Source: Caryophanales bacterium UBA6769
GTDB lineage: Bacteria > Bacillota > Bacilli > Bacillales > UBA6769
Direction of reading: 5' to 3'
Length of the DNA stretch: 19,217 nucleotides
Assembly: GCA_002453275.1 (NCBI GenBank)
Contig: DKGN01000037.1
Span: 1-19,217 of the forward strand
The notes under the pieces were generated by a model. The model saw only the letters and a program-made list of their open reading frames with translations, made no database searches and was not told the origin of the DNA. The position numbers and the translations under genes are program-made. Below are positions 6,523 through 12,745 of this stretch, in pieces (the stretch's first letter is position 1; each line of letters starts with the position of its first letter).

Positions 6523-7731
6523 TTACACGTATAAGTCATGCTCGGCATACAATCTGCGTGCTGTAACTAAATGTTGAACTTGGTTTGTTCCTTCGAAGAT
6601 GTCGAATACTTTTACGTCACGGTATAATTTCTCAACGATATGACCATCAAGACCAACTGGTCCTAAAAGTTCAATTCCTTTTGAACAAATGTCTAGTGCT
6701 TGCTTACCGGCAACTGCTTTACAAATTGCTGCTTCTTTCGCATTCGCTTGACCGACGTCAGCCATCCAAGCCGCTTCCCAAGTTAAAAGTCTTGCAGCGA
6801 TAATGTCTTGTTCCATTTCAGCTAATAGTTCAGAAGCTTGATGGTAAAGACGACCGTGTTTTGGATATTCTTTTTTCACGATATCGACTGTATACTCATA
6901 AGCTGCGCGTGCGATCCCAATTGCCATTGCAGCGACGATTGGACGCGTGCTGTCAAATGTCGCCATCGCCACTTTAAATCCAGACGGCTTATTTTTGTCT
7001 TGGCTATACATCTCTTCGCCACCGAGTAAGTTCTCATCTGGTACGAAGCAGTCTTCAAAGACTAATTCTGCCGTTTCATTTGCACGAAGACCCATTTTCT
7101 CAGCGACACGTGCACAACTGAAGCCAGGTGTGCCTTTCTCTACTACGAATGCGCGTTGTCCAGCCCGCCCTAAGTCACGGTCAATCGTAGCGAAAACGAC
7201 GTTCCATGATGCACGACCTCCGTTTGTAATGAAGATTTTTTGCCCATTCAAAATGTAACCGCCGTCAACTTTCGTCGCTGTTGTACGGATTCCTGATGCG
7301 TCTGAACCTGCATCAGGCTCTGTTAATGCATACGCACCCCAACGTGGCTTATCTTTTGTAAAGATACCGAGGAAGCGCTCTTTCTGTTCTGGTGTTCCAC
7401 TACTTGAAACTGGTGGACCACCAAGACCTGCACCTGGTAATGATAACGCAATTGCCGGGCAACCCCATGCCATCTCTTCCGTAGCTACCACTGCAATGCG
7501 GTTACTTTCTCTTTCTTTTTTCTTTGTGCTACTTTCTTTCTTTTTATCGCCACCGCTAAACGAAGATGCGTTTAAGTGGATCCCCATTTTGTTAACTTTA
7601 TCAAGCCACTCATAAGGAACTTCTTCGTTTTTGTCTGCTTCCATTGCGATTGGACGTATTTCATTTTTGGCAAACCAGTGTGTTAGTTGTTGGATTTGTT
7701 TCATTTGTGGTGTCATTTCAAGTGAAATCAT
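6523..7731 (-). CDS. Acyl-CoA dehydrogenase, catalytic-Glu subunit
   Basis: This acyl-CoA dehydrogenase-family protein of 402 residues keeps the middle-domain flavin/substrate loop ALTEPDAGSD (135-144) and the catalytic base E380 in FDIFEGTNQ, the position used by medium-chain type enzymes. It lacks the C-terminal flavin motifs normally given to the neighbouring subunit: no NRxxFG after the middle domain, and ELLGPVG (354-360) instead of QxxGGxG. A Lys/Glu/Ser-rich insert (about 62-77) interrupts the N-terminal helical domain. The gene starts on ATG 7 nt after AGGAGG, and that ATG overlaps the stop of the upstream paralogue by 4 bp (ATGA), implying coupled translation. I infer it is half of a heteromeric enzyme with that paralogue. 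Assigned reaction: FAD-linked alpha,beta-dehydrogenation of an acyl-CoA. Confidence 0.9.
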   Translation of the reverse strand: MISLEMTPQMKQIQQLTHWFAKNEIRPIAMEADKNEEVPYEWLDKVNKMGIHLNASSFSGGDKKKESSTKKKERESNRIAVVATEEMAWGCPAIALSLPGAGLGGPPVSSSGTPEQKERFLGIFTKDKPRWGAYALTEPDAGSDASGIRTTATKVDGGYILNGQKIFITNGGRASWNVVFATIDRDLGRAGQRAFVVEKGTPGFSCARVAEKMGLRANETAELVFEDCFVPDENLLGGEEMYSQDKNKPSGFKVAMATFDSTRPIVAAMAIGIARAAYEYTVDIVKKEYPKHGRLYHQASELLAEMEQDIIAARLLTWEAAWMADVGQANAKEAAICKAVAGKQALDICSKGIELLGPVGLDGHIVEKLYRDVKVFDIFEGTNQVQHLVTARRLYAEHDLYV

Positions 7732-8873
7732 CGGACTGCCTCCTTTTTCGTAGGGTTCATGATTTGCTCACCACGGCGAACGAGGAAATCTCTTTCCCTA
7801 CCGTATAAAGCAACTTGCGCTTGTGCATCACGCATCCATTTTTCTGCTGGAAACTCCTGTACGAACCCGTGTCCTCCAAGCATTTGAACTGAATTATCCG
7901 TCACATATCTTGAAGCACGATGGGCACGATACATTGCTCGTAGTGCGTTAACGGTTGCGTCTTTTTTGTTATCTTCAACTGTTGTTGCTGCTAACCAAAC
8001 GAGGTGGTTTGCTGCTTGAAGTTCAAAAGCCATATGGGCAACTGTAAATGAAACCCCTTGGAACTTTGCGATTTCTTGGCCGAATGCTTTACGATTAGCT
8101 GTATATTCGACCGTATAATCTAATGCCGCTTCCATTTGGCCGACTTGCTTAGCTCCTTGGAGAACGTAAATACGGTTTTGGACGTTTTCAATTAACTCTT
8201 CAGCTTCATTACCACGAGCAATGATTTGGTTCGAACCAGCATTTACATTTGAAAATTGAATGCGACCTAATCCTGCTGCTAACAGTCCTAGACGGTAGTC
8301 ACCTTCTTGGGCAGACCAGCCGTTATTATCGAACCAAAGAACGACTGACTCTCCTTCTTGATCAACTGCTGCAACCGCAACATATTTTGCATTTTTTGCG
8401 AGTCGGACAGGTTGTGATGTTCCGTCAACTGTGTAGCCATCGCCATCTTGTTTAATCTCTAGATTGGCAAGCCATGGGTCATCTGAATTTGTTGCATCAA
8501 TGAATGCTACGTCAGACCATTTACCATTTTGCCCCGACTCTTTATAAGTTTGAAGTGCTGGATGGTCAGGTACGAGTCGAATGAGTGACGATGCGTCACC
8601 TGCTCCAGGTAATCCTTGCACAATTCCTAAATCCCCATAACTTAATGATTGATAAATGAGCGCTTGTGTAATTAATGGAAGTTCAAGACCTCCCCAGCTT
8701 TCTGGAAGCTCGAGCGCCCCAAAGCCTAATTCTTCAATTTGCTTTATGATTTCATCACTTACTGCTCGATTGTTTTCACATTCTCTTGCAGCAGGACTAA
8801 TCGTTTCGATTGCAAAGTTTTTGGCCATTTCTCTAAACGCTTGTTCTTCCTCCGTTGGACGAAAAGTTGCCAT
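7728..8873 (-). CDS. Acyl-CoA dehydrogenase-like subunit lacking the Glu
   Basis: This acyl-CoA dehydrogenase-fold protein of 381 residues appears catalytically incomplete by itself. The C-terminal flavin-binding motifs are intact: ANRKAFGQ (259-266), then FQ (271-272), and QMLGGHGF (330-337). The catalytic base is gone, since RDAQAQVALYG aligns with RDVKVFDIFEG of the neighbour and puts Y357 in place of Glu. The middle-domain TEPxxGSD loop is degenerate (AFIDATNSDDPW, 123-134). It is therefore the mirror image of the next gene, which it overlaps by 4 bp. It probably contributes structure and half of a composite FAD site in an alpha2beta2 enzyme, as in mycobacterial ChsE/FadE pairs. The ATG follows AAGGAGGG by about 6 nt. 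A stand-alone role with another base is possible but less likely. Confidence 0.88.
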   Translation of the reverse strand: MATFRPTEEEQAFREMAKNFAIETISPAARECENNRAVSDEIIKQIEELGFGALELPESWGGLELPLITQALIYQSLSYGDLGIVQGLPGAGDASSLIRLVPDHPALQTYKESGQNGKWSDVAFIDATNSDDPWLANLEIKQDGDGYTVDGTSQPVRLAKNAKYVAVAAVDQEGESVVLWFDNNGWSAQEGDYRLGLLAAGLGRIQFSNVNAGSNQIIARGNEAEELIENVQNRIYVLQGAKQVGQMEAALDYTVEYTANRKAFGQEIAKFQGVSFTVAHMAFELQAANHLVWLAATTVEDNKKDATVNALRAMYRAHRASRYVTDNSVQMLGGHGFVQEFPAEKWMRDAQAQVALYGRERDFLVRRGEQIMNPTKKEAVR

Positions 8874-8944
8874 TAAAATCCCTCCTTGAGAATCTTACAT
8901 TCACTGTCATTTGAAATATTTATTTTTTCTGAATCTTGTTTTTA

Positions 8945-10486
8945 TTATTTTATTTCGGATGCTGCTTCTTCGAACTCTTTCGCTTGTTCTCTAAGTTTTA
9001 CTTTATCGATCTTACCGATTAAGTTTCTTGGCATGTATCCGATAATTTTGAGAAAGCGAGGTGTTCTATATTTTGCGACTTTCTCCTGACAGAACTCGAT
9101 GAGATCTTCAGATGTAACGGTCGATCCTTTATGTGTCACGACGTATGCAACAACTTCCTCACCCATACTTGGGGATGGAACACCGACGACTCCGGCTTCA
9201 GCGACATCAGGATGTGTCATTAACAACTCTTCGAGATCACGCGGGTAAATGTTGAAGCCACCGCGAATGATCATGTCTTTCATTCTGTCAACAATATACA
9301 AGTAGCCATCTTCATCGATGCGCGCCATATCACCTGTATGTAACCATCCGTCTTGAAGAACTTCGTTCGTTTCTTCAGGTCTACCGTAGTATCCCTTTAG
9401 TACGTTTGGACCTGAAACGATAAGTTCTCCGACTTCGTTTGGTGGTAAACGGTTTCCATTTTCATCAATGACTGCGATTTCGATACCTGGGAGCGGTGTC
9501 CCTACTGAGCCCGGCTTGATTCTTTTTAACGGATTCGTTGCCGTCACAATTGGGGCAGCCTCTGACAGACCGTAACCTTCTAAAATAATACAACTGAATT
9601 TGCGCTGAAAATCTTTTGCAAGTTGTTGAGGAAGTGGTGCTGAACCAGATGTTGCCGCGATAAAACTCGATGTATCGTATTTATCCGCATCGGGATGATG
9701 GTATATTGCATGGAACATTGCAGGAACCATCGCAGAATGTGTTACTTTATACTTGTCAATTGCTTCTAGCACTGCTTTTGGTTCAAATTGTGGAAGAAGC
9801 ACATTTTTATCGCCTAAAATTAGCGTTACATTCATCATCGTAAAACCGAAAGCGTGTGAGAATGGTAGAATTCCTAACGCAACACGACCTTCTTTTAATT
9901 TTAAAATACTGGCAGTTTCTGCTGCTGCCCTTGCGTTTGAAAGAAGATTTTTATGCGTTAACATAACACCTTTGGGGCTTCCTGTTGTACCGGCAGTATA
10001 TAGCAGTGCCGCTTCATCATTTTCATTAATTTCCACATTCGGAGGTGTTTTCAAAGCACCCTCCATCTCATTTAACAACGAATACGATGACTCCGGATTG
10101 TCTAACGTATACACTTTTGGTGGTGAGCTTAAGCCTTCTGTAGCCTGTTTTAGCTTTGGCAAAAGAAGATCGGTCGTTAATACAACTTCCGGCTGACAAT
10201 CTTGTAAAATATAATTTATTTCTTGTGCTTGTAACAGTGGCATAATCGGTACTGCAACAGCACCACTTTTTATAATCCCATTAAAACCAATAACAACTTC
10301 TGGGCAGTTGGGCATCGTTATGAGAATGCGATCTCCTTTTTCTACACCCGACTTCATTAATGAATGTGCTAACTCGGATGATTTTTCGTCAATATGCGTA
10401 TTTGTATACTCTTCTCCTTCGAAAATAAGGACGGGATAAGTGCCAAACTGCTCAACATTCTCGCGTAAAATCGTATTTAGATTCAT
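8945..10486 (-). CDS. Acyl-CoA ligase (AMP-forming, FadD-like)
   Basis: This adenylate-forming ligase of 513 residues has all core motifs: the phosphate loop YTAGTTGSPKG (163-173), EGYGLSE (303-309), the ATP-binding GWLHTGD (380-386), the hinge region DRMKDMIIRGGFNIYP (400-415), and the C-terminal catalytic lysine K492 in LIGKIDK. It activates a carboxylic acid with ATP to acyl-AMP and then acyl-CoA, and so is the entry step of the pathway. No membrane segment is seen. It is the first enzyme after SCP2 copy 2, and the dehydrogenase pair follows after 71 bp. The ribosome binding site is weak (GGGAGAGAAGTG), unlike its neighbours, so its translation may be low or depend on leader structure. The acid substrate cannot be assigned; bulky or branched acids fit the context. 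Confidence 0.93.
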   Translation of the reverse strand: MNLNTILRENVEQFGTYPVLIFEGEEYTNTHIDEKSSELAHSLMKSGVEKGDRILITMPNCPEVVIGFNGIIKSGAVAVPIMPLLQAQEINYILQDCQPEVVLTTDLLLPKLKQATEGLSSPPKVYTLDNPESSYSLLNEMEGALKTPPNVEINENDEAALLYTAGTTGSPKGVMLTHKNLLSNARAAAETASILKLKEGRVALGILPFSHAFGFTMMNVTLILGDKNVLLPQFEPKAVLEAIDKYKVTHSAMVPAMFHAIYHHPDADKYDTSSFIAATSGSAPLPQQLAKDFQRKFSCIILEGYGLSEAAPIVTATNPLKRIKPGSVGTPLPGIEIAVIDENGNRLPPNEVGELIVSGPNVLKGYYGRPEETNEVLQDGWLHTGDMARIDEDGYLYIVDRMKDMIIRGGFNIYPRDLEELLMTHPDVAEAGVVGVPSPSMGEEVVAYVVTHKGSTVTSEDLIEFCQEKVAKYRTPRFLKIIGYMPRNLIGKIDKVKLREQAKEFEEAASEIK

Positions 10487-10518
10487 TTCTACACTTCTCT
10501 CCCAACTTCTAATTACAA

Positions 10519-10589
10519 ATACCAGAAGCCAGAACTCTGGTATGTAGCTATGTTGCCTACTTCATATTTCTTTCTCCATCTGGCTTCTG
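10519..10589 (-). promoter_or_regulatory. Two mutually exclusive hairpins before the ligase gene
   Basis: In the gap between SCP2 copy 2 and the ligase, 10519-10526 can pair with 10536-10543 (8 bp, ATACCAGA/TCTGGTAT). Alternatively, 10523-10533 can pair with 10579-10589 (11 bp, CAGAAGCCAGA/TCTGGCTTCTG). The pairings share bases, so only one can form. The arrangement resembles an attenuator or a simple readthrough control, but the short hairpin is followed only by a weak T stretch. Confidence 0.4.
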
Positions 10590-10612
10590 ATTTTCATTTC
10601 AATTGTCCAAAC

Positions 10613-10957
10613 TTAATCTTCTGAACTATACGCAGATAAGATGTCTTGAAGTCTTAACGCGAGTCCCATGTCACCTTCAATTTGAAGTTGACCACCCATA
10701 AATGCTTCCGTACCATTCAACTCGCCGTCAACCATTTTCTTGAAATCTTCTGAATCCATATTGATGATACAGTCTGCTTCTTCTGAGTCACCTTCAACGA
10801 CGCTTCCGGAATCTGCACCAAGAATCACTTGGTAAGTCGCTGCGTCATCACCAGAAATATTAAATTGATAAGTTGCTTCAATTCCATCCGCCTGTGAATA
10901 ATCTTTCTCCATTTCAGAACTAATCATCTCAAAAATTTCTTTAGTAGTTTGTGCCAA
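10613..10957 (-). CDS. SCP2 sterol-binding domain protein (copy 2)
   Basis: This 114-residue SCP2-fold protein aligns end to end with the gene at 3084-3431. Both share YQFNI.GDD near residue 31, EADC near 61, and TEAFM.GQL.I.GD.GLAL near 84-101. It is strongly acidic. The start is a TTG, fixed by a perfect AGGAGG 7 nt upstream; the next Met would delete conserved N-terminal residues. It is the first structural gene after the TetR gene and stands directly before the ligase, so it may bind the lipid substrate or acyl-CoA for the enzymes that follow. That role is inferred from the fold and position. Confidence 0.88.
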   Translation of the reverse strand: MAQTTKEIFEMISSEMEKDYSQADGIEATYQFNISGDDAATYQVILGADSGSVVEGDSEEADCIINMDSEDFKKMVDGELNGTEAFMGGQLQIEGDMGLALRLQDILSAYSSED

Positions 10958-10960
10958 TTG

Positions 10961-10986
10961 TATTCCTCCTCAAATTTTTAAATAGT
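10961..10986 (-). promoter_or_regulatory. Conserved leader/RBS block of SCP2 copy 2
   Basis: This 26-nt block carries GAGGAGGAATA preceded by ACTATTTAAAAATTT and matches the leader of SCP2 copy 1 at 3436-3460. The strong AGGAGG fixes the TTG start of the gene. Confidence 0.6.
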
Positions 10987-10993
10987 TTAGTAG

Positions 10994-11053
10994 TTACGAC
11001 CTTATCCACTTTAGACAAATTCTTTTTAATTGCATTGTACTTCGTCCAGTCAT
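10994..11053 (-). CDS. Possible 19-residue leader peptide
   Basis: An ATG 6 nt after a good ribosome binding site (AAAGGGGG) opens a 19-codon frame, MTGRSTMQLKRICLKWIRS, closed by TAA. It lies between tetR and SCP2 copy 2, just after a TATAAT box. The peptide is basic and has no recognised family. It could be a leader peptide or chance; only the initiation signals support it. Confidence 0.25.
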   Translation of the reverse strand: MTGRSTMQLKRICLKWIRS

Positions 11054-11078
11054 CGCATTCCCCCTTTAAAAGACTAAA

Positions 11079-11110
11079 ATTATAATGTACCGATCTTATT
11101 CAGTAATAAG
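11079..11110 (-). promoter_or_regulatory. Candidate operon promoter with operator palindrome
   Basis: On the minus strand a perfect TATAAT (11084-11079) has no good -35 hexamer. A 16-bp palindrome, CTTATT-N4-AATAAG (11095-11110), lies where the -35 would be, overlapping the end of tetR. This is a typical place for a repressor site. The 10-mer TTATAATGTA here (11080-11089) is repeated exactly at 11851-11860 upstream of tetR. It would drive SCP2 copy 2 and the catabolic genes. Confidence 0.4.
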
Positions 11111-11734
11111 CGGTATTTGCTCAGCAAGCAAAAACGTATACGAACCGACAACGATCCGATTAATAAATCTTGCCATCACTTCGACATCAGTTTGCTTCTC
11201 TAAACGAAGTACTTCTTGAATAACGACTTGGTTGATCGCACCAACCATCGCTTGAGAAAAGAGCCGGATCTCTTCATCACTCGCTGTATCAGTGAAGCCT
11301 AATTCTGAACGGACTGTTTCAAAAATAAATGCAGCGAATCGATCGTATGCTGTCTGTCTTAGGTCCTCAATGGCATCGCTTACACCGACAGATGAAACGA
11401 GTAACAATTGGGCAACTGCATGTTCTTGTATACAAATTTCGATATAACTTTTGATGCCGGCATACGCTTTGTCTGTAATGTTCGATTCTCGTTGAGCTGC
11501 GAGTTTTACTTTGATAAGGACCTCTTCTAATAAAGATTCAAAGAGGTGAGCCAATAGTTCCTCTTTACTCCTGTAAAAGTTGTAAAACGTTGTCTTAGAT
11601 ACACGAGCATGGGCAACGATATCAAGTACTGTTGTATCTCGATAGCCCTTCTCTGCAAATAAATGCAAAGCAGATCGAAGAAGTTTTTCCTGGGGTTGTT
11701 TTAAACTTTTAGATGTAAAAAGGAAAATATCCAT
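11096..11734 (-). CDS. TetR-family transcriptional regulator
   Basis: This 212-residue protein has an N-terminal TetR DNA-binding domain (about 13-60). The helix-turn-helix lies at 36-57 and contains VSKTTFYNFYRSKEEL, the most conserved signature of the family. The larger, all-helical C-terminal part should bind an effector and dimerise. TetR regulators of fatty-acid catabolism (for example Bacillus FadR) typically repress beta-oxidation genes and are released by acyl-CoA. The position of this gene, directly before the operon and in the same orientation, supports that role here, but the ligand is unknown. The ATG lies 8 nt after GAGGTGA. Candidate operators are the palindromes at 11095-11110 and 11774-11789. 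Confidence 0.93.
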   Translation of the reverse strand: MDIFLFTSKSLKQPQEKLLRSALHLFAEKGYRDTTVLDIVAHARVSKTTFYNFYRSKEELLAHLFESLLEEVLIKVKLAAQRESNITDKAYAGIKSYIEICIQEHAVAQLLLVSSVGVSDAIEDLRQTAYDRFAAFIFETVRSELGFTDTASDEEIRLFSQAMVGAINQVVIQEVLRLEKQTDVEVMARFINRIVVGSYTFLLAEQIPLITE

Positions 11735-11773
11735 TTAATGCTCACCTCATTTCAATACCAGTACGTATTCGTA

Positions 11774-11789
11774 TTGTTAAAAGTAACAA
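11774..11789. promoter_or_regulatory. 16-bp palindrome upstream of tetR
   Basis: TTGTTA-N4-TAACAA is a perfect inverted repeat about 40 bp before the tetR start codon. Its size and layout (6-4-6) match the palindrome at the operon promoter (11095-11110), although the bases differ. It is a plausible autoregulatory operator, supported by symmetry and position only. Confidence 0.35.
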
Positions 11790-11907
11790 AAAAGAAAACC
11801 TCAATGTCTTGTGTACTACTGTAAACCCTTTCATCAGCTTCTAACAATCCTTATAATGTAGGGATTATTCTAAAAATTTAGATGCTCTCATCCCTATTTT
11901 TGTACGA

Positions 11908-12426
11908 TTAGCGTCTCACGTGTAACTGTTTTAAAAGTTCGTCTTCACCAATTAATTCAAGATAACGAGGGTATAAACTGAAGGCAGGTGTAATTTTGGG
12001 CAACAATTGCAATGCTTTCTTTTTCGAGCCATTTGTTCTGATTTTTCCAGTAAGCAGGGCAACTGGGACACTTACTTGACCACCCCAAAATTGGTGTGCT
12101 ACATCTCCAGTCGTCGTGACGATGAGGTCAGGGCTCGCTGTTGATTCGCCCATTGACACAGAATAGTATTCTCCAGGCCCCGGCTGTCTGGCATCAATGC
12201 TAACGACTGCACTTGGTTCTCTTAACTGAAATTCGAATACCATATTCATCTTTCGGATTCTTTCACCGATTGAATTAATTTTGGCTACTTCATCCCCTTC
12301 TTCATAATATGCTGGACTATTTCCCCACCATTGTCTTAGTTCTTCAAATGTCCGTGCTCGAGAGGGCACCTTCATAAATTCACCAATTACATGATACACA
12401 TGTTGAGCATCGCGAAAAGTCGTCAT
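11908..12426 (-). CDS. SCP2-like lipid-binding protein (divergent copy 3)
   Basis: This 172-residue protein is not closely similar to the two short SCP2 proteins. Its middle and C-terminal part (about 60-150) has the SCP2 layout: a beta-rich segment (VFEFQL, VVSIDARQPGPGEYYSV), then PDLIVTTTGDVAHQFWGG with a tryptophan in the lipid-facing helix region, then a basic GKIRTNGSKKKALQLL block and a C-terminal helix. The N-terminal 55 residues are helical and unassigned. There is no signal peptide. It lies upstream of tetR in the same direction, separated by 173 bp. Initiation is at ATG with GGGAG 11 nt upstream. I am confident of the SCP2 superfamily, less so of a direct role in the operon. Confidence 0.7.
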   Translation of the reverse strand: MTTFRDAQHVYHVIGEFMKVPSRARTFEELRQWWGNSPAYYEEGDEVAKINSIGERIRKMNMVFEFQLREPSAVVSIDARQPGPGEYYSVSMGESTASPDLIVTTTGDVAHQFWGGQVSVPVALLTGKIRTNGSKKKALQLLPKITPAFSLYPRYLELIGEDELLKQLHVRR

Positions 12427-12511
12427 ATTATTCGCATCTCCCTTTTATCTTAGTCTATATACATTATTGAATAACAACCCCTTCCGCAACCCCGAATATT
12501 GACGGATACAT

Positions 12512-12555
12512 AAAACAAAAAAAACGGTTAGCCAGTATTTCTTGCTAACCGTTTT
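12512..12555 (-). terminator. Strong Rho-independent terminator after the Sda-like gene
   Basis: A perfect 12-bp stem (12521-12532 with 12544-12555, 11-nt loop) is followed on the minus strand by eight T, then GTTTT. It lies immediately after the stop of the Sda-like gene and separates it from SCP2 copy 3. This is the clearest intrinsic terminator in the window. Confidence 0.92.
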
Positions 12556-12559
12556 ATCG

Positions 12560-12709
12560 TTATTTAACAAGCTCCTTCTCGACGACTTCTGCAAATCCCC
12601 TTTTCAGCAAAGCTTGTCCTAATAAATTGATAAAATCATGATCTAGATTGAGCTCTATTGATTGTTGAAAGCTTTCGATTAGTTCCTTGTCCCCTAAATT
12701 CTCAAACAA
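12560..12709 (-). CDS. Sda-like sporulation histidine kinase inhibitor
   Basis: This 49-residue protein contains LGDKELIESFQQSIELNLDH followed by DFINLLGQALLKRG. The pattern matches Bacillus subtilis Sda (L-D-LIES-E-NL-DFI-L), a helical hairpin that binds the dimerisation domain of kinase KinA and blocks sporulation when replication is perturbed. The frame opens with ATG at 12745, but that start has a poor ribosome binding site and gives an extra 12 residues not seen in Sda. I prefer the TTG at 12709, which lies 5 nt after AAAGGGGGGG and gives almost the known length (46 in Sda). It is followed by a strong terminator and is probably a single-gene unit. Which kinase it contacts is unknown. Confidence 0.7.
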   Translation of the reverse strand: MFENLGDKELIESFQQSIELNLDHDFINLLGQALLKRGFAEVVEKELVK

Positions 12710-12714
12710 CAGAA

Positions 12715-12724
12715 CCCCCCCTTT
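12715..12724 (-). promoter_or_regulatory. RBS that decides the Sda-like start
   Basis: AAAGGGGGGG on the minus strand pairs well with the 16S 3' end, allowing one G-U pair, and is 5 nt from TTG 12709. It falls inside the longer frame that begins at 12745, which argues against that longer start. Confidence 0.5.
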
Positions 12725-12745
12725 CCCAATTTCAATCGTTCGCAT

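Noticed and set aside
11859..11896. Terminator-like inverted repeat TAGGGAT/ATCCCTA with a T run on the plus strand
   Set aside because: No plus-strand gene ends here, and the minus-strand reading lacks a T tract.
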